DNA of 64,000 nucleotides from an uncultured Clostridia bacterium (GTDB taxonomy: Bacteria; Bacillota; Clostridia; Christensenellales; CAG-917): the NCBI GenBank assembly GCA_934277615.1, contig CAKQUV010000001.1, positions 124,001 through 188,000 of the forward strand. Direction: 5' to 3'. Below the pieces are notes generated by a model. The model was not told the DNA's origin and ran no database searches. It saw only the letters and a list, made by a program, of their open reading frames with translations. Numbering within the stretch: position 1 is the first letter of the stretch; each line of letters opens with the position of its first letter. Below are positions 17,201-26,092 of the stretch, one piece after another. The translations under genes were made by a program, and so were the position numbers.

Positions 17201-17285
17201 TCGATATTTGTTGAAATCGGCATTTTATAATGCCGATTTGCATTGATAAACGCTTTATTGCGACAAAAAAGACACAATTTGACTT

Positions 17286-18506
17286 ATGCTTGAACTATTG
17301 ATGCCTGCAGGCAATCTCAAAAAACTCAAAACTGCTTTCCACTTCGGCGCGGACGCCGTGTATATCGGCGGCAAGCAGTTTTCTTTGCGCGCCTTTGCGG
17401 ACAACTTCACCGAAGAAGAGATGATAGAAGGCATAAATTTTGCTCACGCGTTGGGCAAAAAAGTCTATGTTACCGTCAACATTTTTGCCAAAAATTCCGA
17501 CCTCGAAAAGGCAAAAACTTACTTTGAATTTTTGCAAAAAATCGGCGCTGACGCAGTGCTTATAAGCGATATAGGTCTTGTAACGCTTTGCAAGGAAGTT
17601 GCCCCCAATCTTACGATACACCTCTCCACCCAAGCCAACACAACCAACCTGCTTGCAGTCAAATTTTGGCAAACCATGGGCGTAAAGCGCGTGGTACTTG
17701 CGCGCGAACTCGGCTATGACGAGATACTTGCCATTCACAACGCCGTGCCTGATATGGAGTTTGAGGCGTTTGTGCACGGCGCAATGTGCATGAGTTACAG
17801 CGGACGTTGCTTGCTATCCTCTTATTTCAGCGACCGCAGCGCGAACAGAGGCGCTTGCATACAGCCTTGCCGTTGGGGTTATCGCATCACGGAAACGGAG
17901 CGCCACGAGGGCAAACCGCTTGATATCGAGCAAGACGAGAGAGGCACGTACTTTATGAACAGTCGCGATTTGCGACTTTTGCGCCACATCCCCGAAATTG
18001 CGCAATCCGGCATCGTTTCACTCAAAGTGGAAGGACGTATGAAGAGCGAATTTTACGTCGCAACGGTGGCGTGCGCATATCGCAAGGCAATTGACGAGTA
18101 TTTGTCCACTGGGCGCATTGACGACGTTGATATGCTTGAAACGCGCCTTGAAACAGTTGCTCATCGCACATATACCGACGCATATTTTGACGGCGACAAT
18201 CTCAACACCGTATGTATGGACGAGGGGCAATCCGCAGAAAAATACATCTTCACTGCCGTCGTTCTCGACTATTCGGACGGCATAGTAACGGTCGAAATGC
18301 GCAATCGTTTCAGATCGAACGACGTTTTGCGAATTCTCTCTCCCGACGAAAACGTTGATGACAAACTTTTCACCATCGGCGAGATAACCGACGTTCAATC
18401 GGGCGAAAAAACGGACGACGCAAAACTTGTGCAACGCACGTATTCCTTTGCTTGCCCATACGCCGTGCAGAAAGGCGATTTGTTGCTTAAAGACGCCGGT
18501 ATATAA
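17286..18506 (+). CDS. U32 peptidase-family protein (tRNA/rRNA hydroxylation type)
   Basis: A 406-residue U32-family protein. Members such as TrhP and RlhA are needed for prephenate-dependent hydroxylation of tRNA uridine or 23S rRNA cytidine; the peptidase name is historical. The hallmark is EAFVHGAMCMSYSGRCLLSS near residue 160-179, followed by NRGACIQPCRW. Those cysteines probably hold an iron-sulfur cluster. The opening is LELLMPAGNLKKLKTAFHFG, as in YegQ/YrrO. The C-terminal beta domain (about residues 320-400) is of the U32_C type. No clear Shine-Dalgarno site precedes the ATG. Confidence 0.9.
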   Translation: MLELLMPAGNLKKLKTAFHFGADAVYIGGKQFSLRAFADNFTEEEMIEGINFAHALGKKVYVTVNIFAKNSDLEKAKTYFEFLQKIGADAVLISDIGLVTLCKEVAPNLTIHLSTQANTTNLLAVKFWQTMGVKRVVLARELGYDEILAIHNAVPDMEFEAFVHGAMCMSYSGRCLLSSYFSDRSANRGACIQPCRWGYRITETERHEGKPLDIEQDERGTYFMNSRDLRLLRHIPEIAQSGIVSLKVEGRMKSEFYVATVACAYRKAIDEYLSTGRIDDVDMLETRLETVAHRTYTDAYFDGDNLNTVCMDEGQSAEKYIFTAVVLDYSDGIVTVEMRNRFRSNDVLRILSPDENVDDKLFTIGEITDVQSGEKTDDAKLVQRTYSFACPYAVQKGDLLLKDAGI

Positions 18507-18547
18507 ACTTTATAATTTAAAATTATTCTGCATTATTAAAAACTAAA

Positions 18548-19085
18548 ATCAAAAAATGCAACTTTCCCCCTTCCTCATGGTGTTTGGACTTCGGCGTTTG
18601 CGCACCGCAATCCGCCTCGTTCGCTTTGGCTACGACACATTCACCGAATGTGTCGCTTAACGCGTCGCGCCCATATTCCGTTCCCCCTCTGCGCAATGCT
18701 TGAGGGAACCCACGGAACTGCTCCGCAGGGGGCAACACGACGCGATTGACTTCGTAACAATCGCTATTCCGTCGCTTCGCTCCTTACGGCACGCGCATAG
18801 ACAAGTATCGTTCCCTCATTATGCCACTCGTTCGCCGATAAAAAGAACAACACTTATCGGCTCACTTGTACTGCACCCACAAGGCTTCCACACACAAAAG
18901 ACAAGCGAACGATAGCGCAATATATAAGATGAAAGCGCAGTCTTTTGTGTGAAGGAAAAAAGGAGCACCAAGGCAAAAAGCAAGCAATTGGCACAAGTGA
19001 CAATTGTGGCTAAAAGCCTTGTGTGTGACGCAAGCTTGGCGCTCGATGCGGTCGGCGCCTTGCGCCTCCAGCTCCGAATAAGCAC
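18548..19085 (-). repeat. Dispersed structured element R, copy 1
   Basis: This fills the gap between two convergent genes; no gene is credible in it. In reverse orientation it matches copies 2 and 3 over several blocks: GTGCCGTAAGGAGCGAAGCG (about 18776-18795), GGCGCGACGCG, and the region around GTAGCCAAAGCGAACGAGGC (about 18614-18633). Hairpins include GCCGATAA/TTATCGGC (18834-18841 with 18854-18861) and CGACACATTC/GAATGTGTCG (18633-18655). Relative to the others it has an extra insert of roughly 150 bases near 18870-19030, bounded by inverted CACACAAGGCTT-like ends. Confidence 0.75.
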
Positions 19086-19143
19086 ATACCGTTTACATAT
19101 GCGTTTCTAATATGTTACATATCTATAATAAATTATATTATAA

Positions 19144-19189
19144 TAAACAATAAAAAAGCACGCAATATTGCGTGCTTTTTTATTGTTTA
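19144..19189. terminator. 46-base perfect palindrome, bidirectional terminator
   Basis: A perfect inverted repeat with no loop bases: AAAAAAGCACGCAAT meets ATTGCGTGCTTTTTT, and the symmetry extends outward through AAACAAT/ATTGTTT. Each strand ends in a T run. It sits at the 3' end of the minus-strand membrane gene and faces the repeat element. Confidence 0.85.
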
Positions 19190-19201
19190 AATTGTTTGCA
19201 A

Positions 19202-21115
19202 TTAAGCCGTTACAGGCACATCGACGGCATCCGTTGCAGCAGGTGTTTCGCTGCTCTCGCCGTTTTCGGGAGTTTCGGGATTTTCCGGATTATCCTCCGA
19301 GCCGAGTTCCTTTGCAAGCATAATACGGTCGCGAGAATCTTCCGTTCTCTTACGAGTCTTTTCACCCATATCACGGCATACGCCTGCTGCGATGATGAGC
19401 ACAACGCCGACTGCGCCGAGCGTGCAGAACCAGTTGCGCAAAGCCACAACGTTGATAACCGCAAAGAGCAAGTTGTCGCTGTCAACCCACGTTGCTTGCA
19501 TGTAGCCGAGCATACCATAGGGAGCGTTCATCGAGAAGAGGTTGATTTCAAGCGCGTCGTCGTCATTGAGGCAAAGACCGATTTGAAGAGCCGAGCCTTG
19601 CGTTGCCGCCGCGATGACGTCTGCAAGATCTTCTTGAACCAAACCGCCGACCGCTTTCACTGCGCCGATTTGATCGAGCACGCCGAGAACCAAGTTGACG
19701 ATTTCGTTATCGAGAGACGTGATTGCCATAGGATCGCCGAGCATATCGAGAACAAGCCAGTTGATGGGGCGCTTTGTGTAGCCGGTGGAGAACATCATCC
19801 AACCGTCCTCGTTGTAGCCGTACATATCCTTGACGACGTTTCCGTTTTGATCGACAAGCGTACCTTCATAAGGGAACGAACCGCCATTCTTGACATATTC
19901 GTCAACCATTGCCTTGTCGTACAATTGATAGAGGAAGTTGCCGTCGTCGCTATAAACGGTCTTGCCGCTGCCATCGGGATTCTCATAACCGGGTTGCGTA
20001 TAGCTCCAGCCCTTGTTGAGGATGAGGCGCAACACTACGGGGATAGTCATACGTCCGTTGACTTGTGCGTAAAGGAGAAGCGGATCGTCGAACGTGAGAT
20101 AACCGTCTTGGTTGAAGCTGTTGTAGTTGTCGATAAACAATTTCTTCACGCGCGGATTGTTGAAGCCTTCTTTGAGAAAGCCTTCGTATCCGCCGTTATT
20201 GGCGTTGAAGTATTTGTAGATATAGTCTGTGATTGCAAGACCGAGAGCACGTCTTTCAACGCTGTTGCTGAAAGCATAGTCATAGTCGTTGAGGATGTCG
20301 AACTTGTAGATGAAATCAAAAAGTTCAATCTTTGCAGGATTTGCCTTTCTGAGATTTTCGATGGCTTTGTCTATGGTTTCGATGTCCATATAGTTTTCGT
20401 ACCATTCGTTAAATCTATCTCTAATATACTCGTTGTCATATTCAAGTCCGGTGCGTTTTACGAGAGTTTTGTAGGAGAAGTCGCCGTTTTCCTTGATTGT
20501 CAATGCGCCGGTATCTGCGTCAACTTCAAATTCGTTGAGGTTGCCGTTGAGCACGTTGTACATAAAGAAATCTCTTTCGAGTTTTGCATTCTTCTCTGCC
20601 TGAGCCTCGCCGTTGTAATACAAGTCCTCGCAATAGAGAGTGCTTTGCGTTGCCTTTGCGATTACGTCGGGGAAAATATAGGTAAGAATAAGTCCGAACA
20701 CGCAAGTGAGGCATACAAACGCAATGAGCGTGCGCACTGTTTGCGAACGGATGCTTCTCTTGGAGTTCTTTCTCGTTACGACAAGCGCAATCGTCATGAA
20801 TATCACGCCGAAAAGGCCTGCGATAATCACGCCGACGAACGGCCAGAAGGAATAGTACGGCACAAGATTGTGGCACTTGATGCCGAGCACGAGCGAGATT
20901 ATGAAGATTGGCAGATATGCAAGCACATACAGCACAATCGACGCCACCGTATACAAAACGGACGTTCTGGATTGGTCGTTTTTGGTGCGTTTGCTTATCG
21001 GAAAGGCTTTATCGACCTTTGTTTCTGCGACTTCTTCATTGTTTTGTTGCGTATCGACGATTTCGTCTTGAACTGCGTTGTTCATTTCTTCAACTGCATT
21101 ATAATTGTCGCTCAT
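19202..21115 (-). CDS. Large membrane protein of unknown function, 637 aa
   Basis: I do not recognise the family. A cytoplasmic acidic N-terminus (about 50 residues) leads into three membrane segments (about 52-78, 88-116 and 128-150). A large, mostly hydrophilic domain (about 155-560) should face outside, rich in Asn, Asp and Tyr. One more membrane segment (about 572-598) precedes a cytoplasmic tail full of Glu, Pro and Thr. The upstream gene ends one base before this start and has the same membrane-exodomain-membrane plan, so the two probably form a complex. GGAGG eleven bases upstream supports the start. A 696-codon open frame on the other strand is a shadow. Confidence 0.75.
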   Translation of the reverse strand: MSDNYNAVEEMNNAVQDEIVDTQQNNEEVAETKVDKAFPISKRTKNDQSRTSVLYTVASIVLYVLAYLPIFIISLVLGIKCHNLVPYYSFWPFVGVIIAGLFGVIFMTIALVVTRKNSKRSIRSQTVRTLIAFVCLTCVFGLILTYIFPDVIAKATQSTLYCEDLYYNGEAQAEKNAKLERDFFMYNVLNGNLNEFEVDADTGALTIKENGDFSYKTLVKRTGLEYDNEYIRDRFNEWYENYMDIETIDKAIENLRKANPAKIELFDFIYKFDILNDYDYAFSNSVERRALGLAITDYIYKYFNANNGGYEGFLKEGFNNPRVKKLFIDNYNSFNQDGYLTFDDPLLLYAQVNGRMTIPVVLRLILNKGWSYTQPGYENPDGSGKTVYSDDGNFLYQLYDKAMVDEYVKNGGSFPYEGTLVDQNGNVVKDMYGYNEDGWMMFSTGYTKRPINWLVLDMLGDPMAITSLDNEIVNLVLGVLDQIGAVKAVGGLVQEDLADVIAAATQGSALQIGLCLNDDDALEINLFSMNAPYGMLGYMQATWVDSDNLLFAVINVVALRNWFCTLGAVGVVLIIAAGVCRDMGEKTRKRTEDSRDRIMLAKELGSEDNPENPETPENGESSETPAATDAVDVPVTA

Positions 21116-21116
21116 A

Positions 21117-23747
21117 TTATTCTACCTCCTTTTGCGTATTTTCTTCCGCAGGCAAGGCGGTATCCTCCGTGGAGGTTGCGTCTGCGTCTTGCGCGACGTT
21201 TTCGTCTTGCAAAACGTTTTTGCCTTTCTTTTTGTTGCGTTTTTTGCCCTCTTTCACTATAGCGGTGCCGTTTGCGTATTCACGTTCTTTCTCTGCGCAT
21301 ACAAAGCTGAGGAAGTAGAAGAATACCACAAGACCGGTGAAGAACATAAGCATATCTCTGAGCGAGAAGAGCGGATACATTCTCGGTTTGTATGAGAGAT
21401 CAACCTTGACTTGTCTTACCGCGTCGAGAGAAGTAAGACCGAGCGCGGACGGATACGTGCCTGCGCCGATGGTGTCGCCAACAAGAATAGAACCCATCAT
21501 TTTTCCGTACGTTTGAGCTTCGTATTGTGCTTTGTAGAATTTCTTTACCGCTGCGTCCACTTCGCCCATTTCGGGATCGATAAATTCCCAGAACGGTTTG
21601 ATGAACGGCGATTGATAGAAATACAAACCTTGCAATACGTTTACGAGAATAGAGGTTATGTCGATAACGGGTTGATAATAAGCGCTGCCGTCCGCTCTCT
21701 TTGCTTCTTTGAAGAGCGGAATTTCAATGCCGCTGATACTGAGCCCTTTCACCGTTTCACCGTTGACGGTGAGATCCTTGAGTACAAGACCGCCGACAAG
21801 TTTGCCAATGGTGTTTTTCACGAGGATATTGTAAAGGTCGATGCCGAACGTGTTGAGCACGCCGTCAAGAGCCGTGTTGAGGAATTGAGAGAGGTGATCG
21901 AGATCAAACGCATAATCGTCCTCGCCGAGGAGCGCGTTGTCAAAGTCGATATCGAGCAACACGTCGCCGCCCTCTGTAGCTTTGGCGGGGTTGGTGCCCA
22001 TATTACCCTCTTCGTCCGCTCTTACGAGTGCGACGTAAAGGTTGTCTTTCTTTTGTCCGAAGATTTCGCCTTTGTAAATCAACACAAGGCTTGCGTTCTT
22101 CAATTCGTAACTGTCGTCAGCGCCGACCAAGGATTTGATGAGTCCGCCGAGCGTTGTTCCGCCGACGGTGCTGTTCATATCTGCGCCCATCTCTTTGAGG
22201 CTCCAACCTTTTTCAAGTTTGGTAAGTATAGGTGCAATGATGTTTGCAATGGTCGTTTGCTTGCCGTCAAAGTTGATGGAAATGCTGTTGATAAGAGGGA
22301 TTTTTTCGCCGAGTTTCTTGACAATTTCGCTTGCGCCGTAATCACCGCTTGCGTTCTTGTCGAGCAACAAGTCGAAAAGTTGGTTGTCGCCGAGCAATGC
22401 GCCCACTTGAGCAACAAGATAATCGAGTCTACCGTGAGTCAAAGAGAATCTATCTGTGAAATAAACTTCTTGATCGTAATACGCGCTCTCTCTTGCGCTT
22501 GCCTCGGACGTGTAATACGTGTCGCGAGTGGCAATTGCGTTTTGAATAATCATCGCAACTTCAGAAGCATACGTGTCGGAGGTTACGATTGTTTGAGATT
22601 CATAATAGTCCTCGAGGATTTCAAGAACGTTGTAAAGACTGAATACCCAGCCATCGGACATCAATCCGTTGGGATTGTAAATACCCGTGCCGTAGTCGCC
22701 TTCCGTGGTGTTGACGACGCTCACCGTGCCGCCTGCCGCACCTTCGGGAAGTTCTTTGCCGTCTGCGTCAACGTATACCGTGCCGACGGGCATCAAGTCT
22801 TTGGCGTACCATACGTAAACGTATTGACCGTTCTTTTTGGACGCGCCGACGGTTTCCCATTTGCCTTTCTTTTCGTTGTATTGAACGGTTTTGTAACCTT
22901 TCTCTTTATACCAGTAATTGGAATAGGTTTTTCCGTTGATAACGAGTTTTCCGTCAATCGGTTTGAGCTCGACAAGTTGATTTCTTTCAACGTCGGTAAT
23001 TCTGCCGTCGCCCGGCTCAATGTTGTTGTTCTTGTCGGCATTGACTCTGGATTCGCCGGTATTCTCATCGACGGTAAAACTGATATCCACGCCGACTTCG
23101 ACCATTCCGTCCTCTTCGTCGGAGATGATGTAGCCGTAAGTTACGGGCTTGTTGGAGATGTTGCCTGCAACACCGCCCTTGTCTTTGCCTTCCATCTCGA
23201 CGTTGTAGGCTTTTTTGAGCAAGTCGATTTTTTCAATGAGTTTGGTCGTCTCGTTCTTGCTTGCCGCATTTGAAGAAAGCGTGCGATAGTAGGAAAGTTG
23301 CGTTTTGTAATCTGCAACAGTAACGCCGTCTCCGTATGCCTTCTTTGCGTCGGCTGCGATTTGCTCGATTTGAGATTCAAACACAGCGTCCATAACAAAG
23401 CCGGTCAAAAGCATAACGACAAGGCACGTCGCGACAACCGCAAACATTCTCACTCTGCTGCTTTTCACCGTTTTTGCAAGGATGATGTGCACAATGGAAA
23501 TAATCGCCCAAAGAGCAAATGCGATCCAAACGCCGTAAAGAGCGGGTGCGGTGATGTACGACTCCATTTGCATGAAGAAACCGAGTGCGCTTGTGCTCAC
23601 CGTGTCGCCCATAAACGGGTCATGACCGAGGAACTTGACTGTCGTGAAACACACGGCAACCATAAACAGCGGAAGACCAAGCATATAGAACACGATTTTC
23701 AGTGCGCGATACAACTTGACCTTTTGGTACTGTTGATTTTGGCTCAT
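21117..23747 (-). CDS. Large membrane protein of unknown function, 876 aa
   Basis: I do not recognise the family. N-terminal membrane segments (about residues 15-40, 62-90 and 103-125) are followed by a very large outer domain of about 660 residues. A single membrane segment (DMLMFFTGLVVFFYFLSFVC) comes near residue 815, and then a Lys-rich then acidic cytoplasmic tail. The outer part has Gly/Asn/Asp-rich stretches and no catalytic motif I can name. I chose ATG 23747, which has AAGGAG at ideal spacing; an in-frame upstream start would add 18 unlikely residues. It is transcribed with the 637-aa gene from a promoter near 23850. Confidence 0.75.
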   Translation of the reverse strand: MSQNQQYQKVKLYRALKIVFYMLGLPLFMVAVCFTTVKFLGHDPFMGDTVSTSALGFFMQMESYITAPALYGVWIAFALWAIISIVHIILAKTVKSSRVRMFAVVATCLVVMLLTGFVMDAVFESQIEQIAADAKKAYGDGVTVADYKTQLSYYRTLSSNAASKNETTKLIEKIDLLKKAYNVEMEGKDKGGVAGNISNKPVTYGYIISDEEDGMVEVGVDISFTVDENTGESRVNADKNNNIEPGDGRITDVERNQLVELKPIDGKLVINGKTYSNYWYKEKGYKTVQYNEKKGKWETVGASKKNGQYVYVWYAKDLMPVGTVYVDADGKELPEGAAGGTVSVVNTTEGDYGTGIYNPNGLMSDGWVFSLYNVLEILEDYYESQTIVTSDTYASEVAMIIQNAIATRDTYYTSEASARESAYYDQEVYFTDRFSLTHGRLDYLVAQVGALLGDNQLFDLLLDKNASGDYGASEIVKKLGEKIPLINSISINFDGKQTTIANIIAPILTKLEKGWSLKEMGADMNSTVGGTTLGGLIKSLVGADDSYELKNASLVLIYKGEIFGQKKDNLYVALVRADEEGNMGTNPAKATEGGDVLLDIDFDNALLGEDDYAFDLDHLSQFLNTALDGVLNTFGIDLYNILVKNTIGKLVGGLVLKDLTVNGETVKGLSISGIEIPLFKEAKRADGSAYYQPVIDITSILVNVLQGLYFYQSPFIKPFWEFIDPEMGEVDAAVKKFYKAQYEAQTYGKMMGSILVGDTIGAGTYPSALGLTSLDAVRQVKVDLSYKPRMYPLFSLRDMLMFFTGLVVFFYFLSFVCAEKEREYANGTAIVKEGKKRNKKKGKNVLQDENVAQDADATSTEDTALPAEENTQKEVE

Positions 23748-23822
23748 AATGTTCTCCTTAACTTCTCGTGCCCACGCCCACGTATGTAAGCGTGCGCACA
23801 ATATATATAATATTACTTTTCT

Positions 23823-23851
23823 ATCATATCATAACAAAAATCATATTTCAA
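23823..23851 (-). promoter_or_regulatory. Promoter of the two large membrane genes
   Basis: Minus strand: -35 TTGAAA (23846-23851), 17-base spacer, -10 TATGAT (23823-23828), about 75 bases before the start codon. Confidence 0.55.
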
Positions 23852-23979
23852 TACGATTTTTACAATTTTTTCTCGACACAACAAGTTGTGGTCGCACATA
23901 ACGCCGTGCGAATATGTGGCTTTTATTACACTTCACTTGTTTGAAAACGTGCAAAAAGCGTCGTCCGCGAACTTGTGCG

Positions 23980-24412
23980 CAGGCTTATTAACGGACACTC
24001 GTTCAAGGCGTTCTTATACACGAAATGTGCCTATTCGGAGCTTCGAGCCGCAGGGCGGCGAGCGGATAAGTGCCGAGCTTGACGATTAGTACAAGTGAGC
24101 CAACGAGTGTTGTTCTTTTCGTTGGCGAACGAGTGGCACAACAAGTGAACGATACTCTTCTATGCGAGTGCCGTAAGGAGCGAAGCGACGGAATAGCGAT
24201 TGCTACGGAGTCAATCGCGTCTTGCCCCTCTTGCGAACGATGTTTTGCTTAAGTAGAGTAATGATGTGTATTTGAGCAATATGGGCGCGACGCGTTAAGC
24301 AACCCGTCTGGTAGACGAGTTGTAGCCAAAGCGAACGAGGCGGATTGCGGTGCGCAAACGCCGAAGTCCAAAGCCCGAAGGGAAGGGGTGATGTTGCATT
24401 AGAGGAGTTACT
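23980..24412 (+). repeat. Dispersed structured element R, copy 2
   Basis: Lies between the divergent membrane gene and gdhA. It shares blocks with copies 1 and 3: GAGCCGCAGGGCGGCGAGC, GTGCCGTAAGGAGCGAAGCG, GGGCGCGACGCGTTAA and TAGCCAAAGCGAACGAGGC. Two hairpins are kept by compensatory change: GCCAACGA/TCGTTGGC (24099-24106 with 24119-24126) around the conserved loop GTGTTGTTCTTT, and CAACCCGTCT/AGACGAGTTG (24300-24322). No open frame of substance is preserved between copies. Confidence 0.75.
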
Positions 24413-24542
24413 GCGCACTCATTCAAAAAGACTATTCTATCGGCGCAATTATTAATAATACAAACCGCATTTTTTGTGTGCATATAATTCGTTTTCGCGT
24501 TTTAATCTTAAAACTCGCGCAAAATGATTTTACTTTAGATAT

Positions 24543-24570
24543 TGCTTTTAGTTCGATTGCAGTATATTAT
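24543..24570 (+). promoter_or_regulatory. gdhA promoter
   Basis: -35 TTGCTT (24543-24548), 16-base spacer, -10 TATTAT (24565-24570), 39 bases before the gdhA ATG. Confidence 0.5.
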
Positions 24571-24609
24571 AAAAATACACAGGCGAAAGCCACATTTCAG
24601 GAGGAAATT

Positions 24610-25956
24610 ATGTCATATATCAGTGAAGTCATTGAACAGACCGAATTGAAAAACCCGGGACAACCCCAGTTTATGCAAACGGTTAAAGAGGTTCTTACGT
24701 CTCTCGCACCCGCTGTCGAACAACACGAAGAAACTATGAGAAAAAACGTTATTCTCGAGCGTCTTGTAGAGCCCGACAGACAAATTATGTTCCGCGTGCC
24801 TTGGATGGACGACAACGGCGTATATCACGTCAATCGCGGTTTCCGCGTTCAATTCAACAACGCAATCGGACCGTACAAAGGCGGTTTGCGCTTCCAAAAA
24901 GACGTCAACCTCGACGCAATGAAGTTCCTCGGCTTTGAGCAAACTTTCAAAAACTCCCTCACTTCCCTTCCTATGGGCGGTGCAAAGGGCGGCGCAGACT
25001 TTGATCCCACCGGCAAGAGCGACGCTGAAATTATGCGTTTCTGCCAATCGTTTATGAACGAGCTTTATCGCCACATCGGCCCCAACATGGACGTTCCAGC
25101 AGGCGACATGGGCGTTGGTGGAAGAGAAATCGGTTATCTCTTCGGTCAATACAAGAAAATCGTCGGTTCTTACGAAAACGGCGTTCTCACCGGCAAAGGT
25201 TTGAGCTACGGCGGCTCCCTCATTCGCCCCGAAGCAACAGGATACGGCGCAACGTACTTCCTTGACGAAGTGCTCAAACACGAAGGCGAACAACTCAAGG
25301 GCAAGACCTTCTGCCTCAGCGGTTTCGGCAACGTCGCTTGGGGCGCGACCGCAAAAATCACCGAGCTCGGCGGCAAGGTCGTTACACTCTCCGGTCCCGA
25401 CGGATATATCTACGATCCGGACGGCGTAAGCGGTGAAAAGATTGATTATATGCTCGAAATGCGTGCGTCTAACCGCAACAAAGTCAAAGATTACGCAGAC
25501 AAATACGGTTGTGAATTCGTCGCAGGCAAGAAGCCTTGGGGCAACGTCAAAGCAGACGTCTATATGCCCTGCGCAAGACAAAACGAAGTCCTCCTCGAAG
25601 ACGCAGAGGCTATGGTCAAACTCGGAGTTCCCGTGCTCAACGAAGTTTCCAACATGCCCACCACCAACGAGGCAATCGCATACTTGCAAGATCACGGCGT
25701 TCTCATCACTCCGTCCAAAGCGGTCAACGCAGGCGGCGTAGCGACCAGCGGTCTTGAAATGTCTCAAAACAGCGAACGTCTTTCCTGGACGGCAGAAGAA
25801 GTCGATGCAAAACTCAAACAAATCATGAAAGGCATCCACAACCAAATCTGCGACGCTCTCAACTCGTACGGCCTCGACTACAACCTCGTCAAAGGTGCAA
25901 ACCTTGCTGGTTTCAAGAAGGTTTACGAGGCAATGCTCGCTCAAGGCATCAACTAA
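24610..25956 (+). CDS. gdhA: NADP-type glutamate dehydrogenase
   Basis: Interconverts 2-oxoglutarate plus ammonia and glutamate. The 448-residue length and sequence fit the hexameric NADP-dependent class. The substrate region is KGGLRFQKDVNLDAMKFLGF, the catalytic Lys is in PMGGAKGGADFDP (about residue 120-132), and the coenzyme site is the GFGNVAWG glycine loop (about 238-245). I chose ATG 24610, preceded by AGGAGG; the frame is open upstream but that part overlaps the promoter. The stop codon is followed directly by structured RNA copy A, whose outer stem begins at the second base of the stop. Confidence 0.97.
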   Translation: MSYISEVIEQTELKNPGQPQFMQTVKEVLTSLAPAVEQHEETMRKNVILERLVEPDRQIMFRVPWMDDNGVYHVNRGFRVQFNNAIGPYKGGLRFQKDVNLDAMKFLGFEQTFKNSLTSLPMGGAKGGADFDPTGKSDAEIMRFCQSFMNELYRHIGPNMDVPAGDMGVGGREIGYLFGQYKKIVGSYENGVLTGKGLSYGGSLIRPEATGYGATYFLDEVLKHEGEQLKGKTFCLSGFGNVAWGATAKITELGGKVVTLSGPDGYIYDPDGVSGEKIDYMLEMRASNRNKVKDYADKYGCEFVAGKKPWGNVKADVYMPCARQNEVLLEDAEAMVKLGVPVLNEVSNMPTTNEAIAYLQDHGVLITPSKAVNAGGVATSGLEMSQNSERLSWTAEEVDAKLKQIMKGIHNQICDALNSYGLDYNLVKGANLAGFKKVYEAMLAQGIN

Positions 25957-26078
25957 AAGGCTGTAAAATAGCGAATAACTGCGGCAGCACCCCATGATTT
26001 GCAAATCACGTACGACAGTACGTTGGGTTTGCACCTCACGGGGTGCTTTCTTGTTCTTCATCTATTTTACAGCCTTTT
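25955..26078 (+). ncRNA. Structured 3'-end RNA motif, copy A
   Basis: A perfect 17-bp outer stem pairs 25955-25971 (AAAAGGCTGTAAAATAG) with 26062-26078. Next come GCGAATAACTGCGGCAG on the 5' side and TTTCTTGTTCTTCATC on the 3' side, which can pair as GAATAA/TTGTTC. An inner stem GCACCCC/GGGGTGC (25987-25993 with 26040-26046) encloses two small hairpins (TGATTTGCAAATCA, and CGTAC/GTACG). The element ends in TTTT. Both stems differ in sequence from copy B while the words between them are kept. Confidence 0.75.
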
Positions 26079-26092
26079 AGAATTTATGTTTT

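Noticed and set aside
19172..21262. Plus-strand open frame of 696 codons
   Set aside because: Antisense to the 637-aa membrane gene, which has GGAGG upstream, coherent membrane segments and a promoter for its unit. A similar 620-codon frame at 21411-23273 is rejected for the same reason.
24613..26061. Minus-strand open frame of 482 codons
   Set aside because: Shadow of gdhA. It would also read through the structured RNA after gdhA.
25955..26078. 6S RNA as the identity of the structured RNA
   Set aside because: The long closing stem, bulge and terminal stem are similar in outline, but the element is only about 125-130 bases, occurs in multiple copies right after stop codons, and lacks the 6S central-bubble features I would expect.
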